A stretch of DNA of 64,000 nt, taken from the NCBI RefSeq assembly GCF_008831285.2, contig NC_045142.1, positions 21,331,354-21,395,353 of the forward strand. Reading direction: 5' to 3'. The notes below the pieces were generated by a model. That model searched no databases. It was not told the origin of the DNA and saw only the letters and a list, made by a program, of their open reading frames with translations. The translations under genes and the position numbers were made by a program. Below are positions 22,532 through 33,728 of the stretch, one piece after another (the stretch's first letter is position 1; the number at the start of each line of letters is the position of its first letter). The DNA is from Nymphaea colorata (Eukaryota > Streptophyta > Magnoliopsida > Nymphaeales > Nymphaeaceae).

Positions 22532-25500
22532 ATGCAGCAACTTCGAATGACAGCCTTATCCAAACTTAACTTGAAGCAAAATGAGCGAGGAAAGTGGTAT
22601 GTGGACTCTGGAGCAGCAGCCCACGTTACTGGTGACATAGGTAATCTCTCTAGTGTTTCCCCTTATTTAGATCAAGGCTCAGTAGTGACGGGAGATGGTT
22701 CCCATCACACAATATCGCACATTAGAAATGCACAAATATCCATGGGTTCTTCTTCCATTCCATTAAAGAATGTCCTTGTTGTTCCAAGTGTCAAGAAAAA
22801 TATTATCACAGTGTCCAAACTTATTGATGATACTCACTCCTCTGTTGAATTCACACCATCTTTTGTTTATGTCAAGGATGCTCAAACCAAGAAGACATCC
22901 GCTGAGGGCACTCACAAAGGAGATGTGCATGTCCTTGAAGAAGCTCCAAAGCTGTCTAAACCTCACCCTCCAGATTCATGTTCTTCAAGTCATAATGAAG
23001 TCAATGTCGCAGAATATAAAAAACCATCCATTTGGCATGGTCGGTTAGCTCATTGTAGTCAGTCTTTTGTTCGAAGTTTTGTTGCAGATGAACTCTTAGA
23101 TAAGTCCAGTCTGAGTTCAGTCAGTGAGTCCAGCTTGTGCTCTAGTTGTCATCTTTGTAAGAGCCATGCCCTTCCTTTTCAGTCAATTAATAAAAGAGCT
23201 TCAAGGATTTTTGACACCATATATTCTGATGTTTGGGGGCCTGCTCCAATTCCCTCTTCTTCTGGGAGTAGGTACTATGTCTTTTTTATAGATTCATATT
23301 CCCGACATACTTGGATACACTTCATCAAACATAAATCTGAAGTTTTCCATTTGTTTACTCAATTCCATGCCTTGGTTCGAAATAAATACTCCAGTAATAT
23401 TGTGCATTTTCAATGTGATGGTGGTGGTGAATTTATTTCTAATGAATTTACTAAGTATCTACTAGATAATGGAATCACTAGACAGATTTCATGCCCACAT
23501 ACTCCTAAACAAAATGGAATTGTTGAACGGAAACATAGACATATTGTTGAAAGCACGCTCAGCATGATGCATGACACAGACTTACCCATGACATTGTGGA
23601 CTGAGGCTTTTCATACGGCTGTCCATGTTATAAATTGACTGCCATTGGCTTTGCTTGATGGCAAATCCCCGTATTTTTTATTACATCAAGAGCAGCCACG
23701 CTATGAGGAATTGTGTGTTTTTGGATGTGTTTGGTATGTGCATGTTGATGTTTCCTTACGTAACAAGTTTCAAGATCGTGCTATTTTGTGCAGATTTATA
23801 GGGTATGCAGAAAACTACAAGGGTTATAGATGTTACAACCCTAAAACTGGGCGTGTTTATATTTCACGGCATGTTGTTTTTTATGAAAGCAGGTTACAAG
23901 ATCCCAAGGCTACTTGCATGACACTCAAGGATAAAAATGAGGTTTATGATACTTGGCTGAATGCTGAAATCCTAAGTCAAGGGGCTGACCATTTGATTGA
24001 GCACGAGGAGCAAGATGTTAATGAGCCTGAGACACTTGTGAGCGATTCCTTGGACAGCATGCCTTCATCCTCACAACCCCATGAGACACTCTAGGCGCTC
24101 AGCTCCTACTGCAGCCCCACGTCAGTCCCAACATGTGCGACATCCCATTGATCGGTGGGTAAGTTATAACAACTTTTCTTTAGATTTTCAGTTGTTTATG
24201 ACATAAGTCAGCAAGAAGGTCGAACCAAAATCCTATCACCATGCAAATAAGGGAAAATGTTGGGTTGAAGCTATGAATGAGGAAATGGTAGCCTTGCATG
24301 AGTGTCAGACTTGGCAGATTGTCTCTTGTCCAACTGATAAGAATGTTGTGGGATCCAAATGGGTCTACAAACTGATAAGCAAGATGGTAGCATTGATCGA
24401 CATAAAGCATGTCTTGTGGCATGCGGTTTCACACAGCAATATGGGGAAGATTATGATGAAACATTCAGTCCGGTTATCAAGATGGGCACAATATGTGTGC
24501 TTATTTCTCTTGCAGTCTCATATGGGTGGCCTCTTTGTCAGTTTGATGTCAAAAATGCTTTTCTTCATGGGATTCTTAAGGAAGAGGTATACATGGAGCA
24601 ACCTCCCGGCTACAATACTCATGATCCTCAAAAATGGGTTTGTAAGTTACACAAGTCTTTATATGGGCTGAAGCAAGCTTCTAGATCATGGTTCGATCGG
24701 TTTTCTCATCATATACAACAAGCTGGTTTTCTACGAAGCTCTCTAGATCATTCCTTGTTTATGTATCATACCGAAGAAGCTACTACTTGGTTACTTATCT
24801 ATGTAGATGATATTGTTATAATTGGGAATTCTTCTTCTCATATATCTTATGTTAAGGATCTGTTGCAGTAAGAATTCAAGATGAAAGATCTCGGCGAACT
24901 TCGGTACTTCTTGGGTGTTGAACTTGATAGGGCAAATGATCGATTGACTCTTACGCAGCATAAGTATACTCTTGATATTTTGGACAAGGCAGGTATGATA
25001 AATTGCAAACCCATAACTACTCCTAGTGTTCTAAACACTAAATTGGTTGCCTCTCATGGAACCGCTGCCTATTCAAATCCTACCTTCTATCGCAGCATTG
25101 TTGGTATGTTACAATACTGTACCTTTACCCGCCCAGACATAGTCTATGCTGTAAATCAAATCTCTCAATTTATGCATGCACCCACAGAAGGACATATGGA
25201 TGCCGCTAAGCGGATCTTACGGTATCTCAAAGCTACTCTTGGGGATGGATTGATCTATGAAAAGTGTCGCAATGTTTCTCTTGGACATAGCATACATACT
25301 TATACAGATGCAGACTGGGCGGGAGATCCTGATGACCGATGCTCAGTTTCAAGTTTCTGCCTCCTTCTTGATTCTAATCTCATTTGTTGGAGCAGTAAAA
25401 AGCAGCGTGCAGTTGCACGATCTAGCACTGAGGCAGAGTATAGAGCAATAGCTGCAGGGACAGCTAAGGCATCATGGTTACGACATTTGCTTGGAGAGCT

Positions 25501-25774
25501 TCATCTACCTATTGTTCAGTCCTCATTGCTATGCGACAATCAAAGCACCATCAAAATTGCTTTCAACCCCATTTTGCATAATCGTACCAAGCACATTGAG
25601 ATTGATCAACACTTCATTCGTCAGAAGGTTGAAGAAGCTAAGATCTTGCCTACTTATATATCCACCAGTGAACAGATAGCAGATCTTTTTACCAAAGATC
25701 TTACAGGGCAGCATTTTTGGGACTTGAAAAACAAGTTGTGCATGATCAAATCTCATGCACAACTTGAGGGGGGC
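22532..25774 (+). pseudogene. Protease to RNase H of C, broken
   Basis: A 368-codon frame covers protease (WYVDSGAAAHVTGD) and integrase (YSDVWGPAP, QCDGGGEF, NGIVERKHRH) up to a TGA after VHVIN at 23636-23638, the same site as in A. Frameshifts follow at about 24090 and 24375. RT has YGLKQASRSWF and an intact YVDDIVII, then a TAA after DLLQ (24869). RNase H from 24881 is intact: TYTDADWAGDPDD, RSSTEAEYRAI, LCDNQSTI, ADLFTKDL. It ends at the purine tract GAGGGGGGC. Confidence 0.92.
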
Positions 25775-25999
25775 TGTTAAGTATGTATGTATAAGTGTGA
25801 GGGGATCGGGTCTGGATCGGGTGTGTTCAGACCCGATCCACTTTGTTTTTATATCTTGTGTTAAGTCTGTACGTATAAGTGTAAGGGGATCGGGTCTGGA
25901 TCGGGTCTGTTCAGACCCGATCCACTTTGTTTTTATGTCTTCACGCCTAAGTGGTGGCATCTCTTGTAATTCGGTGGTGTTTTAGTGAAGATTCTCACA
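25775..25999 (+). repeat. 3' LTR of C
   Basis: 225 bp. The first segment, including GATCGGGTCTG repeats and the inverted repeat, is tandemly duplicated (second copy from about 25859). The middle, from after CTCTTGTAATT to just before GGTGTTTTAGTG, is deleted relative to the inverted 5' copy. Confidence 0.88.
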
Positions 26000-26004
26000 C
26001 CAAC

Positions 26005-27980
26005 CTCCTGGGTGAAACCTCGAGCAACCAAACGAGCCTTGTGACGCTCAATGGAACCACCTGGTTTGCATTTGATTTGGTAGATCCATTTTGTATCCAC
26101 AAGACTAGTTGCTTGGGAACAGCAACCAATGTCCATGTCTGATTTTGGAGGAGAGCATGAAACTCTTGATCCATAGCCTGTCGCCAAGGCGCATGTTTCA
26201 TAGCCTGGGAAAAACAAGTGGGCTCGATTTCTTGATGAAGTTGTACTGCAAGAGCATGGGGAATGGGGTGCAGGGAAGAGGTATAAACCTTGGGTTTAAG
26301 AGAGCCAGTTTGGGACCTAGTGAGCATATGGTGAGAGCGAGTGATGGAAGAAGTTTGTGATGGAACGGGCGGTGGAAGATCAGTAGGAGCTGGATCGGGT
26401 GAAGGGCAAGGTTGAAGATCACTGGTGGGAGTCGGATTAGGAAGAGGAAGAGAAGATGGATGTTGTGGTGGGGGTAAGGAGGTCGGTTGTGGGAGAATGG
26501 GAGGTGATGGGGAAGGAGAGAATGGTAAAGAAATAGGTACTGACATAGTGGTTGTAGGAAGATCCGACGATTTTGTGATTAAGGCAGTTTTGAAAGGAAA
26601 AACTTCTTCATCAAAGATCACATTGTGATCCACCATGAGTTTCTGAGTTTGTTTGTCATAGCATAGGTAACCTTTGTGTTGACTGCTATAGCCCAAAAAA
26701 ACACATTTGGCTGAGCGAAACTGGAATTTGTGAGCATTGTAAGGTTGAACACAAGGAAAACAGGCACAACCAAAAACCTTCATAAATTGGTAATCAGGTG
26801 GTCGTTTGAATAAAACATGATATGGTGATTGCATTTTTATTATAGGAGAAGGCATACGATTAATTTGATAGACTGCGGTAGTGAAAGTAAAATCCCAAAA
26901 CTGTTGCGGGACACCGGCATGAGCCATGAGTGTAAGCCCAGTTTCCACTATATGTCTGTGTTTCCGTTCAGCACTTCTATTCTGTTCATGAGTGTGAGGA
27001 CAAGCGATTCTATGTTCAATGCATTGAAGTTTGAGATAAGAGTGCAATGATCGATATTCCCCACGCCAATCACTTTGAAAAGATTTAATGTTGCACTCAA
27101 ATTTGTTTTCTACTTGCTTCTGAAATGTTTGAAAAACAGGCAACACATCTGATTTATTTCTGATAATGAATATCCAAGTGTAGCGAGAAAAAGCATACAC
27201 AAAAGTAACATAATAACGATACCCATGTAAAGAAGCAACTGGGGCTGGTCCCCAAACATCCGAAAAATCAATTCAAGAGGTGCTTCCACTGTATTTTCAG
27301 ATGAATGAAAAGGTAAGGCATGACTTTTTCCTAACTGGCATGCTTCACAAACTTTATTAGAGTCTTGGCGAAACACAGGCAAACCAAACTTAGATAAAAT
27401 ATGACTAACTACTTTCATGCATGGATGTCCCAACCGATGATGCCAAGCGTCACTAGTGGTTTGTTCTCCTACAAGAGTCGTGGGTATGCAGGACGGCTTT
27501 TGTAGCTCCACCTGATAGAGTCCACCTTTAGTTTTTCCTTGAAGAAGAACTTGCCCAGTCTTGCAATCCTTAACAAATCATTTGTCATAGTGAAACTCAA
27601 ATATTGCGTCATTATCTTTAGTAAACTGTTGGACCGAAAGTAAGTTTTTTGAAATTGATGGCACATGTACGAAAAACTGTATTGTAAACCTTAAAGGAAG
27701 ATTTTCCAATGGACGATATGAACAAACCTGTCCCATTACCTATTTTGAGTTGACTTTTGCCTTTGTAGTATGAATTTGTTGTTAAGTTGTTTAAATCAGC
27801 GGTGACATGATGAGTTGCCCCTGAATCTGGATACCATGCACTCTCTATCTCTTCGGATTCAGCTATAGCAGCATTGACCTGTGGTGGCTCGTCTTTGAGA
27901 AACCGATATTCCTTGCAACGCAGAGCACTGTGGCCTGGTTGCCGGCATGCTTGACAGACGGTGCGACAATTTGTAACCAT
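26005..27980 (-). pseudogene. Protease, integrase and RT start of B, broken
   Basis: Read leftwards: zinc knuckle CQACRQPGHSALRC, protease WYPDSGATHHVT, a stop, then the integrase zinc region (WHHRLGHPCMK, CEACQLGKSH), a frameshift near 27265, integrase core (FQSDWRGEY, SAERKHRHIVE), a proline-rich linker (SPSPPILPQPTSLPPPQ) and the RT start (WTLVAVPK). RT is interrupted by element C. In the integrase the usual IDDFSRYTW reads VYAFSRYTW. Confidence 0.9.
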
Positions 27981-28031
27981 ATGACCTGGATTCCCACACC
28001 CGTGGCAGACTACTGAGCGACTTGCTCCAGT

Positions 28032-28835
28032 TCAGTCAGAATTCAGATTTTTATTTCCACGACCTCGTCGATTGAAAGGCCTGCTTGAGTACCCTCTGTT
28101 TATTTGTTGATTGCCATATGCAATATTGGCAATATGCACTGCATCATTCTCAGGTTCATTTGCTTCACATTGAGCTTCATGAATCAAGAGAAGACCAAGG
28201 AGCTCTTCTAGCTCAATTTGCTCAACTCGTGTGTTCAAGGAGCTCCTCAAAGCTCCATACTCATGAGCGGGAAGACCAGCAAGAATGTAAGATACCAGAT
28301 CGTCGTTCTCTACTGGCTTAGATGCCAATGCTAACTGATGCGCAATGCCTTTTACTTTATGGAAATAAGTTGCAATGGAATCTGTACCTTTTCTTATGGA
28401 TTGAAGTTGAGCACGAAGACGTTGTATTTGCGAACGAGGGTGGGCTGCATACATGCAGCTCAAGGTATTCCATACCTCATGGGATGTCCTCAATCCCACT
28501 ATTTGACTATGCACAACGTCTGAGAGAGAAGAAATAAGCCACCCAAGCAGCAGTTGATCCATCTTTTCCCATTCTATATATGTCGGATTTAGCTGTGGTT
28601 CCTTGCCTTTTTCAGCAGGAAGAAATTTTTTAGGACACTTATTTGTGCCTTCAGCATATCCCATCAATCCATAGCTTTTGAGAAGTGGAATGAACTGAGA
28701 TTCCCACAACAAATAATTGTCTGTTGAGAGCTTCACAGCAAGGAAGTGTTGCAGACTTGTGGGTGCTGGAAGAACCGAGAAAGAGCTGATTACTGATTGC
28801 ATTGGAGACATACTAGTGTTGCTTTGGGTTGTCAT
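28032..28835 (-). CDS. gag of element B
   Basis: A 267-codon frame starting MTTQSNTSMSPMQS. It has the plant copia gag body: YLLWESQFIPLLKSYGL, then VVHSQIVGLRTSHEVW and LEELLGLLLIHE. A stop after NKNLNSD separates it from two zinc knuckles (CHGCGNPGHMVTNC, CQACRQPGHSALRC) in the same reading direction. The true product was a gag-pol polyprotein; this frame is its truncated remnant. Confidence 0.85.
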   Translation of the reverse strand: MTTQSNTSMSPMQSVISSFSVLPAPTSLQHFLAVKLSTDNYLLWESQFIPLLKSYGLMGYAEGTNKCPKKFLPAEKGKEPQLNPTYIEWEKMDQLLLGWLISSLSDVVHSQIVGLRTSHEVWNTLSCMYAAHPRSQIQRLRAQLQSIRKGTDSIATYFHKVKGIAHQLALASKPVENDDLVSYILAGLPAHEYGALRSSLNTRVEQIELEELLGLLLIHEAQCEANEPENDAVHIANIAYGNQQINRGYSSRPFNRRGRGNKNLNSD

Positions 28836-28866
28836 AGCAGTAACGTTTCAGTAAGATTCAGCCGAT

Positions 28867-28879
28867 GGCTCTGATACCA
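28867..28879 (-). promoter_or_regulatory. Primer binding site of element B
   Basis: On the minus strand TGGTATCAGAGCC lies directly next to the 5' LTR, complementary to initiator-Met tRNA. Confidence 0.88.
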
Positions 28880-29243
28880 TGTAAAAATAATAAGATATAG
28901 AGAAGAGGAATTTGGGCAAAAATAATTAACGTGGTTCGACTCTTTGAAGAGTCTACGTCCATGGTAGAAAATCAATCCTCTCTCAATCTCTTATCTATTA
29001 CCGTGAGATTGAGAGGTTCTATTTATAGAGATTTCATGGTTTACAAGATCTTTATCTGCAGATTTTGTAGGGATTGATTTTCCCTTGTGCTGATCCATCC
29101 GACACTTGCTTCCTTGGATAGTGGCTTGATCTGTATCTCCTTTTTCTCGAGTGATAGATCTATCCACATCTCCTTGATTTTCTCGAGTGATAGATCTATC
29201 CACATCTCCTTGATCTTCTCATGTGATAGTCATATCCTTAACA
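28880..29243 (-). repeat. 5' LTR of element B
   Basis: 364 bp, TGTAAAAATAATAAG to CCTTAACA on the plus strand. It differs from the 3' LTR by roughly 13 substitutions and a 3-bp gap, by eye. Confidence 0.92.
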
Positions 29244-29248
29244 AGCTC

Positions 29249-30910
29249 CTACTGCAGTCCCACGTCAATCACAACGTGTGCGACATCCCATTGATCGATG
29301 GGTGAGTTATAACAACTTTTCTTTAGATTTTCAGTTGTTTATGACAGAAGTGAGCAAAAAGTGGAACCTAAATCCTATCAACATGCGAGTAAGGAAAAAT
29401 GTTGGGTTGAAGCTATGAATGAAGAAATGGCAGCCTTGCATGAGTGTCAGACTTGGCAGATTGTCCCTCGTCCAGATGATACGAATGTTATGGGCTCCAA
29501 ATGGGTTTACAAACTGAAGTATAAGCCAGATGGTAGCATTGATCGACATAAAGTACGTCTTGTGGCGTGTGGTTTCACTCAGCAGTATGGGGAAGATTAT
29601 GATGAAACATTCAGTCCTGTTATCAAGATGGGTACAATACGTGTGATTATTTCTCTTGCAGTCTCATATGGATGGTCTCTTTACCAGTTAGACGTCAAAA
29701 ATGCTTTTCTTCATGGGATTCTTAATGAAGAGGTATACATGGAGCAACCTCCCGGCTACACTAGTCATGATCCTCACAAATGGGTTTGTAAGTTACGCAA
29801 GTCTTTATATGGGCTGAAGCAAGCTTCTAGATCATGGTTCGATCGGTTTTCTCATCATATACAACAAGTTGGTTTTCTACGAAGCTCTCTCCATCATTCC
29901 TTGTTTATATTTCATACCGGAGAAGCTACCACTTGGTTACTTATATATGTAGGTGATATTGTTATAACTAGGAATTCTTATTTACATATATCTTATGTTA
30001 AGGGTATGTTGCAGCAAGAATTCAAGATGAAGGATCTCTGCGAACTACGATACTTCTTGGGTGTTGAACTTGACAGGACGAATGATCGATTGACTCTTAC
30101 CCAACATAAGTATACCCTTGATATTTTAGACAGGGCAGGTATGATTAATTGCAAACCCATAACTACTCCTAGTGTTCTGAACACTAAATTGGCTGCCTCT
30201 GATGGAACCGCTGCCTATTCAAATCCTACCTTCTATCGCAGCATTGTTGATATGTTACAATACCTCACTTTTACTTGCCCAGACATAGTATATGCTGTAA
30301 ATCAGATTTCTCAATTTATGCATGCACCCACAGAAGGACATATGGATGCCGCTAAGCGGATCTTACGATATCTCAATGCTACTCTTGGGGATGGACTGGT
30401 CTATACAAAGTGTCCCAATGTTTCTCTTGGACATAGCATATATACTTATACTGATGCAAAACTGGGCAGGAGATCTCGATGACTGACGCTCCGTTTCAGG
30501 TTTCTGTCTTTTTCTTGATTCTAATATCATTTGTTGGAGCAGTAAAAAGTAGCGCGCAGTTGCACGATCTAGCACTGAGGCAGAGTATAGAGCAATGGCT
30601 GTAGGGATAGCTGAGGCGTCATGGTTACAGCATTTGCTTGGCGAGCTCAATCTTCTGATTGTTTAGTCATCATTACTATGTGACAATCAAAGCACAATCA
30701 AAATTGCCTACAACCCCATTTTGCATAATCATACCAAACACATTGAGATTGATCAACACTTCATTCGTCAGAAGGTTGAAGAAGCAGAGATCTTGCCTAT
30801 TTATATCTCCACCAGTGAACAATAGCAGATCTTTTTACCAAATGACTCACAGGGCAGCACTTTTGGGATTTGGAAAACAAGTTGTGCTTGATCAAATCTC
30901 ATGCACAACT
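29249..30910 (+). pseudogene. RT and RNase H of element A, broken
   Basis: Continues the A polyprotein after element B (RVRHPIDRWVSYNNFSLDF). The RT frame of 373 codons (29361-30482) includes WVYKLKYKPDGS, NAFLHG, YGLKQASRSWF and the active site as LLIYVGDIVI, so a catalytic Asp of YVDD is Gly. RNase H starts YTDA and is thrown out of frame at about 30465, with further stops after SSKK and LLIV. It ends at the purine tract GAGGGGGGC. Confidence 0.9.
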
Positions 30911-30920
30911 TGAGGGGGGC

Positions 30921-31211
30921 TGTTAAGTCTATATGTATATTGGATCGGGTCTGTTCAGACCCAATCCACTTTCTTTCTTTTTTCACTCCTAAACATATTA
31001 GGCGGTGGTATCTCTTGTAATTACTTCATGTTTTATTCCTTTTGTTGTAACCTGATTAGGTTATGTTTTAATATAGAGATCAAGCATCGTGCGGATGCAT
31101 TGGCCGATGGCATTCTCTCCTTCATTGCTTCCCTTCTATTCTCTATTCTTCATCCCCCTTATTATCAAACAGAGAGACGTGGTCTCATGGTATTTTGAGA
31201 AGATTCTTACA
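30921..31211 (+). repeat. 3' LTR of element A
   Basis: 291 bp, TGTTAAGTCTA to GATTCTTACA, with the inverted repeat GGATCGGGTCTG/CAGACCCAATCC. It is followed by CATAC, the right target duplication. Confidence 0.93.
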
Positions 31212-31216
31212 CATAC

Positions 31217-31225
31217 AAGGGTCTG
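31217..31225 (+). pseudogene. Exon split by element A, right part
   Basis: AAGGGTCTG followed by a GTAGCT donor. With the target duplication it completes the exon begun at 15520 in frame (HTRV plus two bases). See the left part. Confidence 0.5.
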
Positions 31226-33728
31226 GTAGCTACTCGTTTTCCTATATATGTATATGTTTATTTATGTGTAACATGCACATCTGTAGCTAATTAAATGAAT
31301 AAATAGGCCTAGTTAGTCTCTCTCTCTCCCCCTATATATATATATATATGTATGTATATATATATATATATACAATCATCTATTTATTTATGGCACTTCT
31401 AGCATTATTTTATAGAAATAAGAATGTGATCTGCATGATGAACTTTGTATGAGCTAATTGTGAAATGGTTGATATCACCTTTATTGTCCTCATCCTCCAC
31501 TTCCTAGGGGTCACACTCTAGCCCAACTTTTTTGCTTTGAGACCATTAATCATGTCCATACATTGTCTTCGGGCAAATGCTTGTGGTCCTTTACTAGTGG
31601 ACAGAGCCACATTCTCATGCATCCTAGCTACATGGTGTTTTAGCGGAGATATTCTTGCTGATAAGTCTTGTTTACAATACTTATAAAAATGTTTTCAATT
31701 TTCATTTCCCTCACCAATGTGGACCATTGCCGTGTGGGTCACTTGAAATCATGTCTTGAGAAAAACAATATAAATGTATGGTAAAAGCATGAGGTTTTAT
31801 GCCTTTCATGGTAGAAATGGGAAACCCGTCTTTATTCAACCGTAGTTCGCTACTTCACTTGTACATCTAGTTTGAAATTGAAGTTTTCTTACTTAACATA
31901 GCGAGATCTCCCTCACAGCTGACAGAAAAATTGAGAGGGAGCTTTTAAAGTTTAAACAAAAACTGGGGTTCAGACCCCCCTCTTTTCATGCCTTTCTCAT
32001 GCCATGGGATGTGAGACGTATTACACTGTATTTTCATGCCTTGTATCATACTATACAGTAAGATATGGTGCATTACACTCTTCTAAGGTGCAACATGTGT
32101 CCAAGTAAAAAGTTAAGATATGTATCGTACAATTTGCATGATATTGGACAAAACCAAATGAAAGGAGGAATCTCCCTTTTCTCAATAGGAATATGAAAGA
32201 GTAAAAGGGTTTAGATGCAAGAAGAAGAATGAGACAAGAAGATCCCTGATTTTGAATATAACAGTTTTGATGCAGCGCAGCAGCAGCCTTGTATGAGGGA
32301 TTGAGCCTTTCTTTTTTTCTTTTCTTAATGAGAGGACAGTACTTAAGAATTTCTCTGCTGACACCCTAAGGCAACATGAGGGCTGATGACATCCCTTAAG
32401 GTTATCTCAGGGCAATCTCAAGGGTGGTCTTCATAACCTAAAACAATCACAAGCAACACATTGAAAAAGAAGACATGAAGGATCCATAGAATCGTGAAAA
32501 ATAAAACTCTAGATCTGATATTAGATGGAGGAATAATTTCAGATCTGTAGACAGACTTACATTTGCAGATATACAGGAATATTAAATCTGGCATCTGGCT
32601 TAATATTTCCATGCCAGTAACAAAGAATGATTACACTGAACTTGGGATCTCACTTTTGGCTTCCTAGTCTCCATAAATTTTCACTCGCAGGTATACATAT
32701 GTATACCTGTGCAGCATCTTCTTTTTATTAATTATCTTCGTTCTTTAGCCTTCATTTTCAATTTTTAGAGCTATGGTATGCAGATCATCACTTTTTTCTT
32801 TTTTCAGTTTTCCAGGGCTTCATTAGTAACCTGCTTTATGGCTATTTGTGTTAAAAATATGTGCACAGCATCAATTAGTTTTTTTAGTTCTCCAAGGGGC
32901 TTTGTTAGTAACCTCATTCATGGCTGTTTCAAATATGGGCTTACACACACACACACACACATGCTAAGTGTCACGTGTTTCTTGGTTCATGTATAATTGT
33001 GTGTGTACATCATATATGTGTGTGTGTGTGTAAGTGTATTTTGTATGTAGTTTTGGTCAGTGTATCTTCATGTTTTATAATTTGTTATTCTTCGTTTCCA
33101 TACTTCCATTGGTTTTGTCAAAATTGGATTTTCACCAGAGCTTTGACCAGCTCCAACGGCTCCGTTTAGAGTTTAGAGACATTGAAAGTAGTTCAACAGC
33201 TTGTTCAGGGCTGCCTTGTTGTATGTTTTGAGGGATGAATTCCTCATACGTTTCATGTTTTTTGTAAGCATACTTGGGGAACATCATCAATTTATATGTT
33301 TTGAGTGGGTCCTTGTTTAGCTTGCCTTCATTCTTTGTATTAGAATCCTTCATTTTGGGCTGTTTTGGGCCTCTACATTGCAAGCATTTTATCAAGTTGG
33401 TCCTTGGAAATTCTGATTTCAAGGTCGTATGACAGATCGCTAGATGAATTTATAATGTCTTCCATGGAATATAAACATGAAAGGTAGATGTTTGTACAGT
33501 GCACAGCTTGCTTGTTTTGTTTTCGTGTTAATTCACTTGCTGGATTTCTTGATTTATTTAGAGGTTCCGCTTGTGAGAATACTATCCTATTACTTCTTTA
33601 TTGTGTTGTTAGACAAAATGCTGTTTTTATGGATATTTCATTGAAATTTCTCACAAGCAACTCATAAATGATAAATTTCTTGGTGTTCCACAGCGTTTTA
33701 TCACCTGTTCTAAACATGCCAATTTCAG
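31226..33728. other. Intron-like DNA with microsatellites
   Basis: Contains a TC/AT-rich tract (31318-31372), a (CA)n run (32945-32961) and a (TG)n run (33017-33030). A possible small exon after TTTTCACCAG at 33139 reads SFDQLQRLRLEFRDIESS but lacks a clear donor and cannot directly follow the exon at 31225 without a stop. Confidence 0.4.

Larger units (their letters stand above)
20692..25999 (+). mobile_element. Ty1/copia element C with inverted front half, nested in B
   Basis: A copia element of the same family as A. It is bounded by CCAGC (20687-20691) and CCAAC (26000-26004), a 5-bp duplication with one change, inside the RT gene of B. Its order is abnormal: LTR start (plus, 20692-20794); an inverted block with gag, leader, primer site and the rest of the LTR (minus, 20795-22451); then protease to RNase H and the 3' LTR (plus, 22452-25999). 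About 190 bp around the protease start is present in both arms. Removing C restores a continuous reading in B (FTQEVG then LDYFD). Confidence 0.9.
19008..29243 (-). mobile_element. Ty1/copia element B, nested in A and hosting C
   Basis: A minus-strand copia element flanked by exact AGCTC duplications (19003-19007 and 29244-29248) that interrupt the pol frame of A. Reading leftwards from 29243: 5' LTR, primer site, gag, protease, integrase and the start of RT down to 26005; then element C; then the rest of RT, RNase H, purine tract and 3' LTR (20691-19008). It belongs to a different copia family from A and C, with a gag carrying two zinc knuckles. Confidence 0.93.
15566..31211 (+). mobile_element. 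Ty1/copia element A, host of nested elements B and C
   Basis: The outer copia element, 15.6 kb with its passengers and about 5.4 kb without. Target duplications are CATAT (15561-15565) and CATAC (31212-31216). Its left part (15566-19007) holds the LTR, gag, protease and integrase; its right part (29249-31211) holds RT, RNase H and the 3' LTR. Element B sits between them at AGCTC. The two 291-bp LTRs show about 14 differences by eye and no indel. Coding parts carry many stops and frameshifts. Confidence 0.93.
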
